NCBI GenBank assembly: GCA_032207245.1
Contig: CM063510.1
Span: forward strand, 47,311,025-47,375,024
Length of the DNA: 64,000 nucleotides
Direction of reading: 5' to 3'
Source: Pardosa pseudoannulata
Taxonomy: Eukaryota > Arthropoda > Arachnida > Araneae > Lycosidae
Below, piece by piece: positions 33,481 to 46,783 of this stretch. A program made the position numbers and the translations under genes. The notes beneath the pieces are model-generated. The model was not told the origin of the DNA. It did no database searches and saw only the letters and a list, made by a program, of their open reading frames with translations. The number at the start of each line of letters is the position of its first letter. Positions within the stretch are counted from its first letter, which is position 1.

Positions 33481-34678
33481 GGAGAAGACTTCAGCTCGAA
33501 ACATACTACGACCCCTTAATTCGAGAAATTGTATCGAGACTATACATGAGAGAGGGAGAGAAAAAAAAATTACGAATTCCAAGTCAATAGAAAATGTAAC
33601 TTTTTAAATCCCTCTGAGAGGCCAAGAATGAAAAACTAACAAATAACGAGGGCTGTGTTACGCGAGAGTTACGTGCCAATGTTAAAGAATAGGTCTCATA
33701 AATCGCCCTTAAAAGCCGAATCACGTGATTTTAAATTTCACTCGTGTGCATTGACCTCTCTTTTTAGTATAAAGAATGACTCATAAGATCGGCTTCGCTG
33801 AAAAGAGACGTGATGTGTTTGTTCTCCTTCCGCCCTCCCCCCACACCTTTAGCAAGCAGACCACGCTAGAACCGAGAGAGGAAAATATTTTTCACGCACA
33901 ATAAATCTGAGGGAAACGACACTGTAAAAAAGAACGTTTCCAGTTTGTTATTGTTTGGTGTAGCAGGGGAAGACGCGTTATACGTATGTCCTGCAGTGCC
34001 ATTTGCATTTGATTAAAATTCGAGTTATAGGAGAGTAGTATATGAGTTTAAACTCTAGCTTCACCTGAACCTTATATAAAGGTCCTAAGTTAAATCTTTC
34101 AATTAATTACATCAAGGCAGCCCCAATAAGAGAAGTAATTAAAAACTTAGCTTTAAACTTCTTTTGTAAGATGTTTACTGTTTACAACGAAGAGCTAATG
34201 AACTTGCCTGATGTGTGACATTGCAATTAATTTCCGTAGGCCTAGAGATACTACAGCACTTCCATCCTGTATAAAACACATCGCAAGGTACCTGCAAAGG
34301 CGATAATTTTAATGAAAATTTAAAAACCTCTGATAACTCTATTAATGTTGCATTTCTGTACTTATGTATTATTAATATTGTATTACTGTGCTTATGTTTT
34401 ATTTGTTACTATTTTGCAAAGATTGAAAAAGAGGTTAAAAAAAACTCTATATAACTAATCCCCTATAGCATGTATTGTAAAATTGTCTTGTATATGTGCT
34501 CTTTTATTTTATTCCTCAACTTAAAACATCAGCAGTATTTTTAATATGGTCATATATTTAAATGTACACCGTGGAATAGTGCTATTAGCTCCTAGGTGCC
34601 AAGTCTCCGCCTACGTTTCAATTAATTTTATAATCACCTTGATGATTTAAATCACTCAATTGTTTTTTTAATTACCTA
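33481..34678. other. Intronic DNA; a less AT-rich, CpG-containing block at 33640-34000
   Basis: 33640-34000 is notably richer in CpG than its surroundings (TCACGTGATT, TTACGCGAGAGTTACG, GACGCGTTATACGTATG) and has a CACGTG E-box. It could be an enhancer, an internal promoter or a fragment of an older element. No exon was recognised. The rest is AT-rich. Confidence 0.35.
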
Positions 34679-34835
34679 CGGTCTACTTTTTTGGAATAAA
34701 ATGGGTAATGAGACTGGGACCCACTGCTTAAAGTCGATTCTGAACAATTTCGAATATCCAAGCCCCAGTGGGATTTGAACCCAGAAACTCCGTTACCGAA
34801 GATCAGCGTTCTAACCATGCGTCCATCGTTCGGTC
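34679..34835 (-). mobile_element. tRNA-derived SINE
   Basis: Minus-strand copy: B box GGGTTCAAATCCC, SINE body and A-box region ATGGACGCATGGTTAGAACG. First of three minus-strand copies within 600 bp. Confidence 0.8.
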
Positions 34836-34884
34836 AAGACAATACTAGGTGGCACGTATATAGATAAACCAAATGGTTGGTTGA

Positions 34885-35060
34885 ATGATTGATTTGGAGA
34901 GCTACTATCTATTTTTTTGCTACATGAGCTAATAAAACCTCCAACTACTGATTAAAGTCAATTTCGTAAGCCTATAAACATCTATGTCATCAGTGGGATT
35001 CGAACCTATGAACTCCCATACTGAAGAGCAGTACTCTATTCATATAGATATATCGGGAAT
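34885..35060 (-). mobile_element. tRNA-derived SINE, diverged
   Basis: Minus-strand copy with B box AGGTTCGAATCCC and tail side GATTTGGAGAGCTACTATCT (plus-strand reading). The 5' end is decayed. Confidence 0.75.
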
Positions 35061-35095
35061 AGAGCCTGGTGATATGGAAAGTATATACCCAAAAC

Positions 35096-35280
35096 GGTTT
35101 GGTTTGATTTGGAGCGCTACAGTCTACATTTTTTTTTGCTCCACGAGGGGTAATGAGACCGGGGTCTACTGGTGAAAGTCAATTCCGAAGGTTTACGAAC
35201 ATCCATGCCACAGTGTGATAAGAACCCACGAACTCCGGTACAGAAGATCAGCTCCCTAACCATTCGGCCATCGTTGGGCG
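35096..35280 (-). mobile_element. tRNA-derived SINE
   Basis: Minus-strand copy, complete from the GGTTTGGTTTGATTTGGAGC tail side to ATGGCCGAATGGTTAGGGAG at the 5' end (minus-strand reading). B box slightly mutated (GGTTCTTATC). Confidence 0.85.
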
Positions 35281-36879
35281 AGGAAGTAAACGGAGAAGAA
35301 TAGAGAGCGGTAGCAGTCATCTGTCCTATGATAAAGTTACTTTCGTTTACCTGCGCTGTCGTGCACAGTGACTCTCTCTCCTAAGAAACCTTTGAATATC
35401 GGCTGCCGCTCTGCGATTCCGCAAACCCTTCTCTAGATTTTTTTTTCTTCCCGTCAGAGAAACAGTTCGCGAGTTCTAATAAACTGCAGGTGACAGATTG
35501 GGGTCGAAACCCGACAAATGCATTTTCTTTTCCCGAAGTGCCCCGTATCGCAGAGATATCTTAAAAAACGTCCACGTTTGTGTTTTCGACATTTTTCAAT
35601 CTTTCTGGCGGGTAATTTGGTTAGAACAATGACTTTAGACGGAATTTTAAAAAATAATAAATTGCTTCGAATGTTTCGTGAACTGCTTGTCAACCTTTTG
35701 GTTTATTCGGTGTGCGCAAATAAAATGAAAACAGTCATTGTGTGACTTGCCATACTTAAAGTGGTATTCCACATTATTTAGAAGAAGATAAGCGCCAAGC
35801 AACTCAGGCAATTGCGCAATGCGCCAAAAAATTTGTTTTTCATGAAAATAATTTTTTGTAAGTATGCATTAGCACTATTGGCATAATTGAATTATATCAT
35901 TTCTTTGATTAACAAAGCTCGGTTATAGTTTGGAAAAAAATTTCAAGTTTAAGCTTTGAGGGTGGCATTTTAAGGGTGCTTATTTGGCAAAAAAGCTAGG
36001 GTCGGCACTGAGTGCTTTAATAGCTTTATTATAGATACAATGCGTTTCATAATAAAATTCAAATTTTCTAGTTACTCTATTACTAGTATCCAGACTTGAA
36101 CGACCAGAGTTATCATTTCGATCCTGGGTCGGAAGTAGGGGTAGGTGACTGACTATAAGAGCAAAATATAGGAATGGCGAAATTCTATTTTTCAATAAAA
36201 CAATTTTCAGCAAATCCTTACTAATATTATTGCATTCATTCAATTAAACGTCATTTTTCTGGTTAATAAAGTTCTTTTATAAATCGGTGTTATTTTAACC
36301 GAATTATTCTAAACCGTTTGTTCATCTCATAAGGCGATTTCACGCAGCAGGGCAAATCTCAATTTTTGACAATTCTGGCTTTAGTTTCAAACGGAACGGA
36401 AGTTTATTGTTTCTCTATTGGCTGTTGTACATGAAAATGAATGGGAAGGGCATTATAGTAGCTCGCGACGTTGGGATAAATTGCTCTATTGCAGCAATTT
36501 AACTGTTGCAGTCTCTACAAAAAATAAAATAAAATAAAATAAATTGATGTTGATGTGGCAAACTCCATGTGTCCCTGCTTAATAATCGCTTTTATTTAAC
36601 TTCACTTGTGTGTCAGTTAGTATTTTTTAACTAATTTTTAACTACCTTCCACACTATCTAGAAATATGAAATTTCCTATACAGGTTCATTTTCGGTGGCA
36701 ACACAATATTTGATTACAAAATATTAGATTGAAGGAAAATAATCAATTTAGTAATTGCAAAAAGCTGTTATTTTATACTCCGGCTGTAGTGCCTTTGTGG
36801 CTTGCTTGTAACGTATGCGACCACTGAGCATTCGGTGTATGTTCTGTTCTGTTCTTTGTTTGCAATACTTTTTTCCTTT
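35281..36879. other. Intronic DNA, no gene seen
   Basis: 35330-35600 is CpG-richer, with short frames on both strands (plus 35518-35745, minus 35454-35693) that show no domain. A short (AAAAT)n run lies at about 36517-36543. No exon recognised. Confidence 0.4.
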
Positions 36880-37150
36880 TTTAACCCCTATACTAATCTG
36901 ATCACTAGGGTTATACAGGTCATGCCTGTAGAGTAAAGACTCAATTAAAGTTTTATAGAGCCCTAGCAGCCACTTCAGGAAATTCTTAAACGAAAAAAGG
37001 ATGTCAGCTGTCGGAGACCCCCCCCCTTTTTCTGTAGACTTTCAGATTGTCATATATTTCTTATGCGTGATAGATGATTTTGAAGCTACAATGCAGTGAC
37101 GATACCGATTGCTGAAACATTGTTCGTCAATGAAGAGTATCATGTTGCTG
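36880..37150. repeat. Dispersed repeat (pair with 44860-45180)
   Basis: TTAACCCCTATACTAATCTG, GCAGCCACTTCAGGAAATTC and GACTTTCAG match TTAACACCTATTCTAAACTG, GAAGCCAATTTAGGAAATTC and GACTTTCAG in the same order at 44870-45045. Also contains a C9 run (about 37019-37027). Confidence 0.6.
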
Positions 37151-37190
37151 TTTTTTATACCTCCTGTTTATGCACGCATCCCACCCCCGT

Positions 37191-37351
37191 GCCTAACGAC
37201 GGCCAAATGGTTAGGGCGCTGATCATCAGTACCTGAGTTCATGGGTTCGAATCCCATTATGGCATGGATGTTCGTAGCCATTCGGAAGCGACTTTAAGTA
37301 GTACGTCCCGGTCTCATTATCCCTCGTATAGCAGAATAGTAGAACCTCAGC
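37191..37351 (+). mobile_element. tRNA-derived SINE
   Basis: GCCTAACGACGGCCAAATGG start, B box GGGTTCGAATCCC perfect (about 37242-37254), body GGCATGGATGTTCGTAGCCA, then CTTTAAGTAGTACGTCCCGG and CCCTCGTATAGCAGAA; the tail is truncated. Confidence 0.86.
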
Positions 37352-38263
37352 CCCTTCCCCTCTCCGTCTTGCATTTGATTATGAGATATATACACGCACG
37401 CCCAACAATTTTTGTTTTTTCCCTTAATGAACTCATTTTAGAAAGAAGGAAATATATACTGGGGGAGGGGAAAGTTACATTTTTTTCCCTCCAAGGTCTC
37501 AAAATCCTTTTCTCTTTTTTCTAACTTGCATCACAAACGACTTCTCTTAACCGAATCGTTCTCAACAATTTTTCTCTCATTGCTGCAACCTCGCTCTGAC
37601 GCTGAACTCTCTCTACAATTTTTAAAAAGGAAACGAAACACTTGTTCCAATAATACAAAGAGAAAAAAAATTGGGCTTTTTTTGCGTGTTTGGATGGAGG
37701 GTGACAAGTACGAAAGACATTACACGCAAATTGTGCAATGGAAAACAAATTCAACTAGAGACGGCATTTAAGCTGGATTAATTTACATCTTTCTAAATCA
37801 TGTTTATTTAGACGATTCTCGAAAGCTTGAGACTGAATCTTTTGAAGCTAGTCCACATTTTACCAAGGAGATCAATCTATGTATATTAGATTCAGAAGAA
37901 CCAGAGCTCCGTGTTTCTTGCCCAATAATGTTTGAGTTTATAGGTCACTCTTTCTTCATCTTAAAATCTCTTCCTAAAATAAATCTATGCAATATATCAA
38001 AATTATTAAAATTATTATCACTAAAATAGATATATCAAATCCTTCTTTTCCCTGTTCTCATTTTTAATACCTAATTTCTTAACCATAAAATGTCAGATAA
38101 AGGAGTGTTCTCCGTCTTCAATTCTTTTTACCCATATCTCAAAACTAACGCTTTAATAAATGATAATTTTCTATTTACTGGTTACAATTTTCACTTATTC
38201 CAGGAAAATGCTATTGCTTCTGCAATAACTAAATTGCTACCTTCTGTTTTTGAGCTAGCTTAA
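37352..38263. other. Intronic DNA, no gene seen
   Basis: Overlapping open frames at 37521-37771 on both strands show no recognisable domain. Confidence 0.4.
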
Positions 38264-38799
38264 CCCTTAGCGTTCCGCACATTTTTGTACCACTGCCTAC
38301 CAGCAGCTCTGACACATTTTCGCTGCGGAACTTGTGAAATGGAGTCTTATTTTAAGTGAGAAGAATCACACGAGTTTATGAATGTTTTTAATTTTGTTCA
38401 TTTTATACATATGAACTTCTTGCAAATGAAAGATCAATTTTAAATTTTGTACTTGACCATGTTGTGATATCTTTGGAAACAACCTCCCATATTCATTATG
38501 GGTTTACTTGGGTAGTATAATTTCGGAACCACTACTTGAAGTATCAGAATTATAATCAACATTTGTCTTTTGCAATACCTTTGAATTCTTCACTACCACT
38601 CAACTCTAAATTGTCATAATAATTATTTTTCTCCATGCTGCTAACCATAAATAAGGTCAAACAATAGTTTAACTGTAACTGTACAGAGACTGAGCACGTT
38701 TTAACTACAGATAACAAATGCCAAAACTGACGATTCATCTTAAGCGTAATCATGCTAAAAACATTTGGTTCCGCAGCGGAGCCTTCGGAGAGCTAAGGG
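38264..38799. mobile_element. piggyBac-like MITE 2 (TTAA-flanked)
   Basis: TTAA at 38260-38263 and 38800-38803 brackets 536 bp. Left end CCCTTAGCGTTCCGC; right end, reverse-complemented, CCCTTAGCTCTCCGAAGG. A subterminal inverted repeat pairs GCTGCGGAAC (about 38332) with GTTCCGCAGC (about 38770). No transposase; a 65-codon minus-strand frame inside is short and unrecognised. Confidence 0.8.
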
Positions 38800-38803
38800 T
38801 TAA

Positions 38804-40296
38804 ATGACCAAGGTTAACCCTTATCTTCAAAGAGTACTCTCCATAAGGATTGCTGTATGTATGCGTTATATAAGATTTGCTGAATTAATTTTTAGATATG
38901 AACTGAAGGAGGAGAGCACCCCTCTAAAATGAAATAATTCTTGCTATGCCCCTGACTTCCAGGATTGGCATATACAAATAGAGGGACATCATCAAATTTC
39001 TGTTTGAAAAAGTAGAAGCCTTAAATTATGGGTTGCTACAATATCATCGATTTTAAAAATAGGCGCCATTTTCCTCTTTTTCTAAAAATTTTGCCGGTGA
39101 ATTATTTTATCTATTTGAAAAGACGGTGGAAGGAAGTTCTGATTTATATCATGGAAATAATAACAAATATGATGAAATGATCATTTATATCATGGAAATC
39201 ATCAAAAAGCCAATAAAAAATCGCCTTACTCTTTAAAGGATTTATAATAACAGAGGAACCATTTGATAAAAGTAATTATATGATGTAAACAAAACCTTGC
39301 AAAGAAATTTTGGCGAAATGTTCAGTATCAAACTCAGGATGTGCTTGCAGTAATCATCATAATAATAAATTTTACTTCATGACATCTTACTTGGAAACGT
39401 ATCAAGCAAAAGCCACGAAATCAACGAAAGAAACTAAATAATAATTTAATGTCAGCTGTATATCAATTTATTAGAGATAAATTCATACATTGCTGCAATA
39501 AATTGGAGAGGAGTTGCCATGGGCCGAAAACGCTGGAAGAGCGTGTAGTCGAGACAGCTAAGGTCTACAAGGGCTGTTATCCTCGTAAAGAAAACATACC
39601 AATTTGGGAGAAAAAATGTGGTAACTCCGTCGTTATATACTTACGCTGTTATTCCTTAGTATGGATGCATATAAATTCCACTGCGCAGAAACAGGGCAAT
39701 CAATACTTATGAAATTTGACACAGTGAATCTTCGTGGCTCTATTGAAAACTTCCTGAACCTTTTTCTAAAAAATTTAAATTAGTTTTTTTTTGTTTATAT
39801 TAGTAATAATTTATATGTTCTTCCTCTATTTTTTTTCTCTTATGCATTGAACGAGTGATTGTACGATCCATATCTTAGAGTCATTTTAAGTATAGTAATA
39901 ATCACTTTTTGGTTCGGAAAGGCAAAATTTTATTTTAAAATTGAAACATCAAAAATATTGCGAGTAATAATGATAATAAATTTAAAAGAATTTGAAGATT
40001 GGAACATCCTCCCTCTTCTGAAAAAAGAAACTCCGTCAAAATGATCCTGACTGATTTTTAGGAATTTTAAACTAAAAAAAATATAGGAAATATTATTTCA
40101 TACGCAATTTTCTCAGCAGGTAAAATTAACCAATAATGTAAAAGTAAGTTCAGTGACGGCATATATCTTTATGCGCATGCTTCTAAAAAATATCTTGTAT
40201 TTGAATAACAAAATAAACCACTATAGAGAAAGAGTGAAAATCACAAATGAGAACTAAAATTCCGTCTTAACAAGTACGTAAATTTCTACATGTATA
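38804..40296. other. AT-rich intronic DNA, no gene seen
   Basis: An 87-codon plus-strand frame (39449-39712) covers a less AT-rich patch (39470-39680); no domain, splice site pair or homologue was recognised. Confidence 0.4.
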
Positions 40297-40432
40297 TACA
40301 CACACATATATATATACATATATCTATACACATACATATCTATACATATATCTCTATATATATACATATATGTATATACATATATATCTATATACATGTA
40401 TATACATATATGAATATACATATATATGTATA

Positions 40433-40504
<72 letters not shown>

Positions 40505-40650
40505 TGCATATACATATATGCACATCGGTATATACATACATATATATGCATACATAATATATATAGGCATATATATATATACATATATGCATAAATATAT
40601 GTACACATATGTATATAAATATATACTTACATTTATATACATATGTGTGT
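40297..40650. repeat. Degenerate (TA)/(CATA) microsatellite
   Basis: About 350 bp of ATAC/ATAT/ATGC variation with a pure (TA)n core at about 40438-40498. All Tyr/Ile frames here, up to 142 codons, are repeat translation. Confidence 0.96.
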
Positions 40651-41285
<635 letters not shown>

Positions 41286-41744
41286 GTTTTTAACCTATAA
41301 AATAACCAACGTAATTATAAATATATCTTGAAATAATTTTCGGATGGTTCTATCCTTCTATGGCAAAACTTTGCGACTTATCTTTTGTTCTTTCTATCGA
41401 CTTGGTGAGTTCCAAAACAGCAAAATAAATTCCTGCTTTATTCAGCACTTCTTATATAACTCTTTATATAATAAGTTTTGCTTACTCTACGTCATCACAT
41501 AACTAAACATTAATACAATGATTGGCTGGCTCATACCTCTATGTATGAGAATTTTATCCCAGAAGCCTTCGAGAGGTGCTGTTAGAATAACTGCTTTTCT
41601 CTTTTTTAAAATTCTTTTTTTCCCTTTTGGCTATGTTTTTACTTACGACTGCACCCAAACCAAATGTGGATTCACTTAACCTTTGTGTATGAGCATATAT
41701 ATATATACATATATGTAATAATATTTTTCCTCTAGTCACAATAA

Positions 41745-42255
41745 TTATGTAGCTCCTATTGTTTTTACTTGCCCGGGCTACTCGGCAAGGAAAAAGCCTA
41801 ATCAGCTGACAGTAATAACGAACGATGCAGTCTGGTCACATTGAAGAGAACGACACAAGTCTAATTAAAACTTTATTTCAGTGCTGCCACAACAGACTTC
41901 TTTACTAGTCAACGACAGACGAGAGAAAGACACAAAAATCACTCTGCTCGAACAGAGGTGCACCCAAGAGCGAAGACAGAAAGAATTTTCCCAAGATAGA
42001 AGAAACTTACTCAGCGAATTATGTGTTAAGATCAGGAAAAAACGTGGAGTCATTTGCCGGCCACAGCTGGAAAGCGTGCTGAGTAGACACAAAATTTACA
42101 TCTATAGGATAGAAAGCTTTGGATATTGTATCGAAAGAATTTTAAGTCGAAGACGCTCCTATGACTTTTTAGAGGCTGGGAAAAAGATTTTAAGGAATTA
42201 GAATGGGAGAGAGGAGGTTTTTTAAGGAAATATTAAAGTTAAATAATTTTGATGT
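41745..42255 (+). repeat. Duplicated exon-like segment, copy 2
   Basis: Partner of 30353-30850, about 11.4 kb away in the same orientation. Both run from a shared intron-like part, through an acceptor, into the protein-like part and then a (TA)n tract. The TA tract was therefore probably part of the duplicated unit. Confidence 0.85.
41882..42201 (+). pseudogene. Exon-like frame with degenerate EF-hand, copy 2 (106 codons open)
   Basis: After the acceptor AAACTTTATTTCAG (ending 41881) the frame stays open to 42201: SLLVNDRREKDTKITLLEQR, QERRQKEFSQDRRNLLSEL, KIRKKRGVICRPQLESVLSR, HKIYIYR, FGYCIERILSRRRSYDF, EAGKKILRN-stop. Compared with copy 1 it keeps an extra QDRRN segment, lacks the Asp of the EF-like loop, and stays open 20 residues longer. 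It is very basic. There is no start codon of its own other than GTG-like options, and no donor or poly(A) signal was identified. It may be an orphan exon or a pseudo-exon; expression is unknown. Confidence 0.45.
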
Positions 42256-42340
42256 TATATATATATAAATACATTATATATATATGTATATACATATATA
42301 CATTATATATATATATGTATATACATATATACATATATAT

Positions 42341-42373
<33 letters not shown>

Positions 42374-42512
42374 CATACATATATATATATATACATACAT
42401 ATATATATAAATACATACATATATATATATATATGTATACATACATATATATATACATATATATATACATATATATATACATACATACACACATGTATAT
42501 ACATACATACAT
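42256..42512. repeat. (TA)n/(CATA)n microsatellite
   Basis: Alternating TA with ACATACAT interruptions. Open frames of Tyr/Ile/Met/Cys over it are artefacts. Confidence 0.96.
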
Positions 42513-42893
42513 ATGTTTCAAGAACGATCATCATTCGGCTATATTCAGAAAAGGGGGAGTTGAACCCAAAAAGGCTGGAAACGTCAGGTTTATGCTATCA
42601 AGACATCAATCTCAAAATCTTAAAGAAAGATTCTCAACTATCTCCATTTGCAACTGAAGAATATATTCAGAAATACATATACGAATTACTACATCGTGAT
42701 ATATACATGGTGAAACGCCCGCATTAGGAACATATCCCTTATTTCACACTGAAAATGAAGTGCATATTTCAGCATGAAAGACAGAACGACTTTCGTTAAA
42801 GCTTTTCCGGTCACATTTCCGATAGTATATATTAGTTAGCATAAATGTTTCTTATGCCTGCATTTAAAATAACTGTAGGCGTTACAAAGTGTT
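42513..42893. other. Intronic DNA, no gene seen
   Basis: No recognisable feature; a short frame at about 42540-42727 continues out of the microsatellite. Confidence 0.4.
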
Positions 42894-43740
42894 AAGGCGA
42901 ATTTTTGATCGATAACTACTCGTATTTATGAAACTTTGTAGGCATACACTGTCAATAACTAACATAATCATAGTAAAAGAAAAGGATTTTTTACTCTTTC
43001 ATAAACTTCTACTTCATAAAGGTATAATATTCATATAATTAAACTTTCATAAGCTTATGCTCATTGTGGTTTAGTATTTCATATATTAATGCAAATATTT
43101 TAAACACATACTTACATACTACAAATATGCATTAAAATAAATCTACGCATTTATTCTATGTAAACATTTTTCTTTGTCTTTGTTTGGATTAATACATTTA
43201 GAAGAGTCAAAATTCAATGTACAGATATTTAGTATAAATCAACTATTCAATAATTATTAACTATTTAATCAAATTAAAATAAATATGTTCAAGGCGAATT
43301 TTTTAAATATTTATTAATAGATACGTATTTATGAAACTTTGTAGGCATACACTGTCAATAACTAACATAATCATAGAAAAATGTTTTTTTTTAAAGGATA
43401 ATTTTTTTTTAATTTTAAGTCTTTTCATAAACTTCTACTTCATAAAGGTATAATATTCATATAATTAAACTTTCATAAGCTTATTCTCATTGTGGTTTAG
43501 TATTTCATATATTAATGCAAATATTTTAAACACATACTTACATACTACAAATATGCATTAAAATAAATCTACGCATTTATTCTATGTAAACATTTTTCTT
43601 TGTCTTTGTTTGGATTAATACATTTAGAAGAGTCAAAATTTGTTGTGAAAATTCAACGTACAGACAAAATATTTAGTATAAACCAACTATTCAATCAATC
43701 ATTAACTATTTAATCAAATTAAAATCCAAATATGTTCAAA
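42894..43740. repeat. 397-bp tandem duplication
   Basis: AAGGCGAATTTTT starts both units (42894 and 43291). They share long identical runs including ATGAAACTTTGTAGGCATAC and TCTACGCATTTATTCTATGT. A weak third trace (AAAAATTCAACGTACA at about 43899) follows. Confidence 0.95.
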
Positions 43741-44859
43741 ATAATTTTTAAATAATATTAAGGCGTAATAAAATAAAAATAATTAATTTAAACACAAAAA
43801 TCATATTAAAATGGTAAAAGGATTTCAAAAATAAATTAAAATAATTTATTTAATTTTAAAATTAAATTTATAGATATAAATTCAGAAAAGTGTGGTCTTA
43901 AAAATTCAACGTACATGTATTAAAGCATTTCATGTAACTTAACCATTTAGTTAAGTAATAAAATAATAACCAAATGCATTAAAATAGTGTAGTAATGGAA
44001 AAGCAAATTTAATAGAAAAATTGAAAGGTTAGATGCAAGGAACATTTTAAAAATTAGCAAAATATTAATAAAAAATAAAATTTATGAATATTACGCGACT
44101 TTTATTTTTTTTAAACTTGTTGATTTAGTATTATTTAGTTTTAATATGTGTGCAAAATATCTTCTTCTTCAAAAAATATCTAAAATTGATTTTTAAACCA
44201 AACCAATCCCCCTTAAAATTATTAACCAAAAGGTTTTAAAATATTAAATAATTGTTTTTGTTAATTTTTAAAATATGTCTTCCGTTTTTTCAAATTATTC
44301 GCCTAATTTTGCTATATATTTACTGTTAAAATACTTTAAAATATACTTTAAACATATATTGATAAATTTTATTAGTTGATTTATTATCAGATTTACAGAA
44401 AAAAATCTGTAGTACAGACATTTTATAGCAATTCGAAATGTGCAGCGATTTTCTAGAAGAATAATTCAATAGGAAATAAAACCTTTTATAAAGGATACTA
44501 TTGAATTGATCGAACCGAAATAACCTGAAATAGATAACGAATTTTTCTCTATCTCAAAGATTGGGGGGGGGTGATGAAATGAAATAAATTGGATTGGTAT
44601 GTTAGTTAAGTTCGATATAAATTCTATTTGGAATAAGTTTTAAAATAGATTTAATATAAATCATATTAAAAAGTGTAGAATTATTTTTATTTAAATTTAA
44701 GGAAATAGTAAACTATATCTGCAAAGGAATGTAGATATTTTGTATAAAATCTCCGAAGACAAATTCTTAAAGAATATAGTGTCAAGAGCATTTGGCAGTC
44801 TGATACATGAAAGAAAAATTCATAGCCAAATCAAGGGCAGAATCCCCGTGTGCTTCTGC
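43741..44859. other. AT-rich intronic DNA, no gene seen
   Basis: Very AT-rich; a G8 run lies near 44564. No feature recognised. Confidence 0.45.
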
Positions 44860-45200
44860 TTTTTACCATTTTAACACCTATTCTAAACTGACCACTGAGG
44901 CCTCAGAGAAGGGGGTTTAAACGTTTAAATCTTTTAGGACGCTAGAAGCCAATTTAGGAAATTCAGAACAAAAAGGGGACGACACACGGTCGGATTCTTA
45001 AATTTATCTTAAAGATTTTTCCAGAAATGTTTCTAGACTTTCAGTGTTTAGATTGTTCATGTTAGATGATCTCGCAATTCGTCCTGCCCCTAAAATAAAG
45101 TGAAAACACATCCGATTGAGAACGATAGTAAAAATAATCGTCAGTGAAACAGTCTTCTTTTACTCTATCATACCATCTGGCTTTAACTGATCCTCTCCGT
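44860..45200. repeat. Dispersed repeat (pair with 36880-37150)
   Basis: See 36880-37150 for the shared motifs. This copy ends about 200 bp before the LA1 exon's donor. Confidence 0.55.
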
Positions 45201-45398
45201 CCTACACTTGGTTATATGACACACATCTATATAACGGGATTTGTTTCCGTAAAAGTGTAAGCTATTTTTTAAAGTGTATCGACACTTTAATCACATTACA
45301 GAGTGATGGTAGTATTTTCTCGACATACGTTGATATTTACAGTATTCTGAAAAATAATCAAAATTAAAAATCAACAATTAAAATCAAGAAACACTCAC

Positions 45399-45512
45399 TG
45401 CAGACTTCTTCATCAGTATTATCCCCACAGTCATTATCATCATCGCAGTGCCATGATATAGGAATACATCTGCCATTAGCGCAAGCAAATTGATAGGACG
45501 GACAAACAATAT
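45399..45512 (-). CDS. VLDLR: VLDLR-like exon 2: LA module 1
   Basis: 114-bp exon, phase 1/1, codons 32-69. Acceptor TTTTTCTTTTTCAG with a long pyrimidine tract, donor GTGAGT. One LA module: [37 protein letters not shown]. The final acidic motif is T-D-E instead of S-D-E; all calcium ligands are present. It joins the signal-peptide exon through a G|AT codon (Asp). Confidence 0.93.
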
Positions 45513-46159
45513 CTGAAAAAGAAAAAAAAAAAGAAAAACTTTAACTTAAATATATTTGGAAAGAAAATGCAGTTGAAGTAAATTTTATTTTTTTAATTTG
45601 AAAGGGATGTAGTACGCTTAGATGCTTAAAATAGTAATTAAAACAGTCTCTTTTTAGATTCATCATAAAACAAAAAGTTTTGCTCCTTTTAAAAGGAGCT
45701 ATCTTTCACAAGTTTTTAAGGCTCACTTATACCTCCCATTTTGGATTCCTCTTGCTCAATGTTAACATATGGGAAAAATAAAAGTATTTCATAAAGCATT
45801 CTTAAGAACTATACCACGTGATATAGAACGAAATTCTGTAGAATAATAGCTTTCCCTTTAAAAAAACTGTCAGAAAAATATATTTAATATTAAATTCTCT
45901 GTTAGAAATTTTGGTACACTCTTTTTCAAACGCATTTCGCTCAATGTTAACACATGGAGAAAATAAAATTCTCTATTAAAGCATTTTTAAAAAAATATAG
46001 TACGTAATAGAACAGCAATCTCTGTAGTATGCTACTTTTGCTTTAAAACACTTTAAGAAAAATATATTTAATTTTAAATTACTTGTTAGAAATTTTGGTT
46101 TACTCTTTTACAAACACAGTCCTTTCGCTCAATATTAACACTCGGGAAGAGTAAAATTC

Positions 46160-46620
46160 CCTCTTAATGCATTCTTTGAAAATTATCCCTTATATAATAA
46201 TAGTCTAAGTTGTCTATGCATCTGTCCGCGAATTTATGAAGCGGTTGTACCTGGAATGGATACAGGCATCCATATTGGATTTTTGATAAGTTAGGGTTAG
46301 CAAAATTCAAAGCGAGTAAAGTTTATCTCTTCCTAAACAATAGATCCGATTCTAAAATAAATTGGTATGAATAAGCTTCGTATCACAGCGAAAAATACTG
46401 TCGTTTTTAAAATATTCGAAATCCACCCCGTCCCCCTTTTCGAACGTTTAATGCCATTATATCAAGCCCCATTTTAAGAGCAGGCGATTAAATTTATCAC
46501 ATAATAAATAGGTAAAAATAACGTTTTTTTCTATCATTATGACGTCATTCCTTTAACCATTTCATTTCATCATTTATTTTTGATTATTTAAATATCTTCT
46601 GCATTATTTTCATATGTTTT
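46160..46620 (+). repeat. Dispersed element, inverted partner of 56480-56905
   Basis: Read forward here and reverse-complemented there: ATAATAGTCTAAGTTGTCT/ATAATAGCCTAAGTTATCT, ATTTATGAAGCGGTTG, CCTGGAATGGATA, CGATTCTAAAATAAATT, CGTTTAATGCCATTAT/AGTTTAATGCCATTAT, GAGCAGGCGATT, TGATGCCATTCCTTTAA/TGACGTCATTCCTTTAA. The element class is unknown; no inverted ends seen. Confidence 0.8.
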
Positions 46621-46632
46621 ATCTCTGTGTTT

Positions 46633-46783
46633 ACCTTTTTGCAACACGAGGGCTAATGAAATAGAGACCTACTGCTTAAAGTCGATTCCGAACGGTTACG
46701 AACATCCATGCCATAATGGGATTCGAACCCATGAACGCCGGTACCAAAGGTCAGCACCCTAACCATTCGACCATCGTTCTGCC
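46633..46783 (-). mobile_element. tRNA-derived SINE
   Basis: Minus-strand copy with perfect B box GGGTTCGAATCCC, A-box region ATGGTCGAATGGTTAGGGTG, body GGCATGGATGTTCGTAACCG and CTTTAAGCAGTAGGTC. It sits at the end of the 46160 element. Confidence 0.88.
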
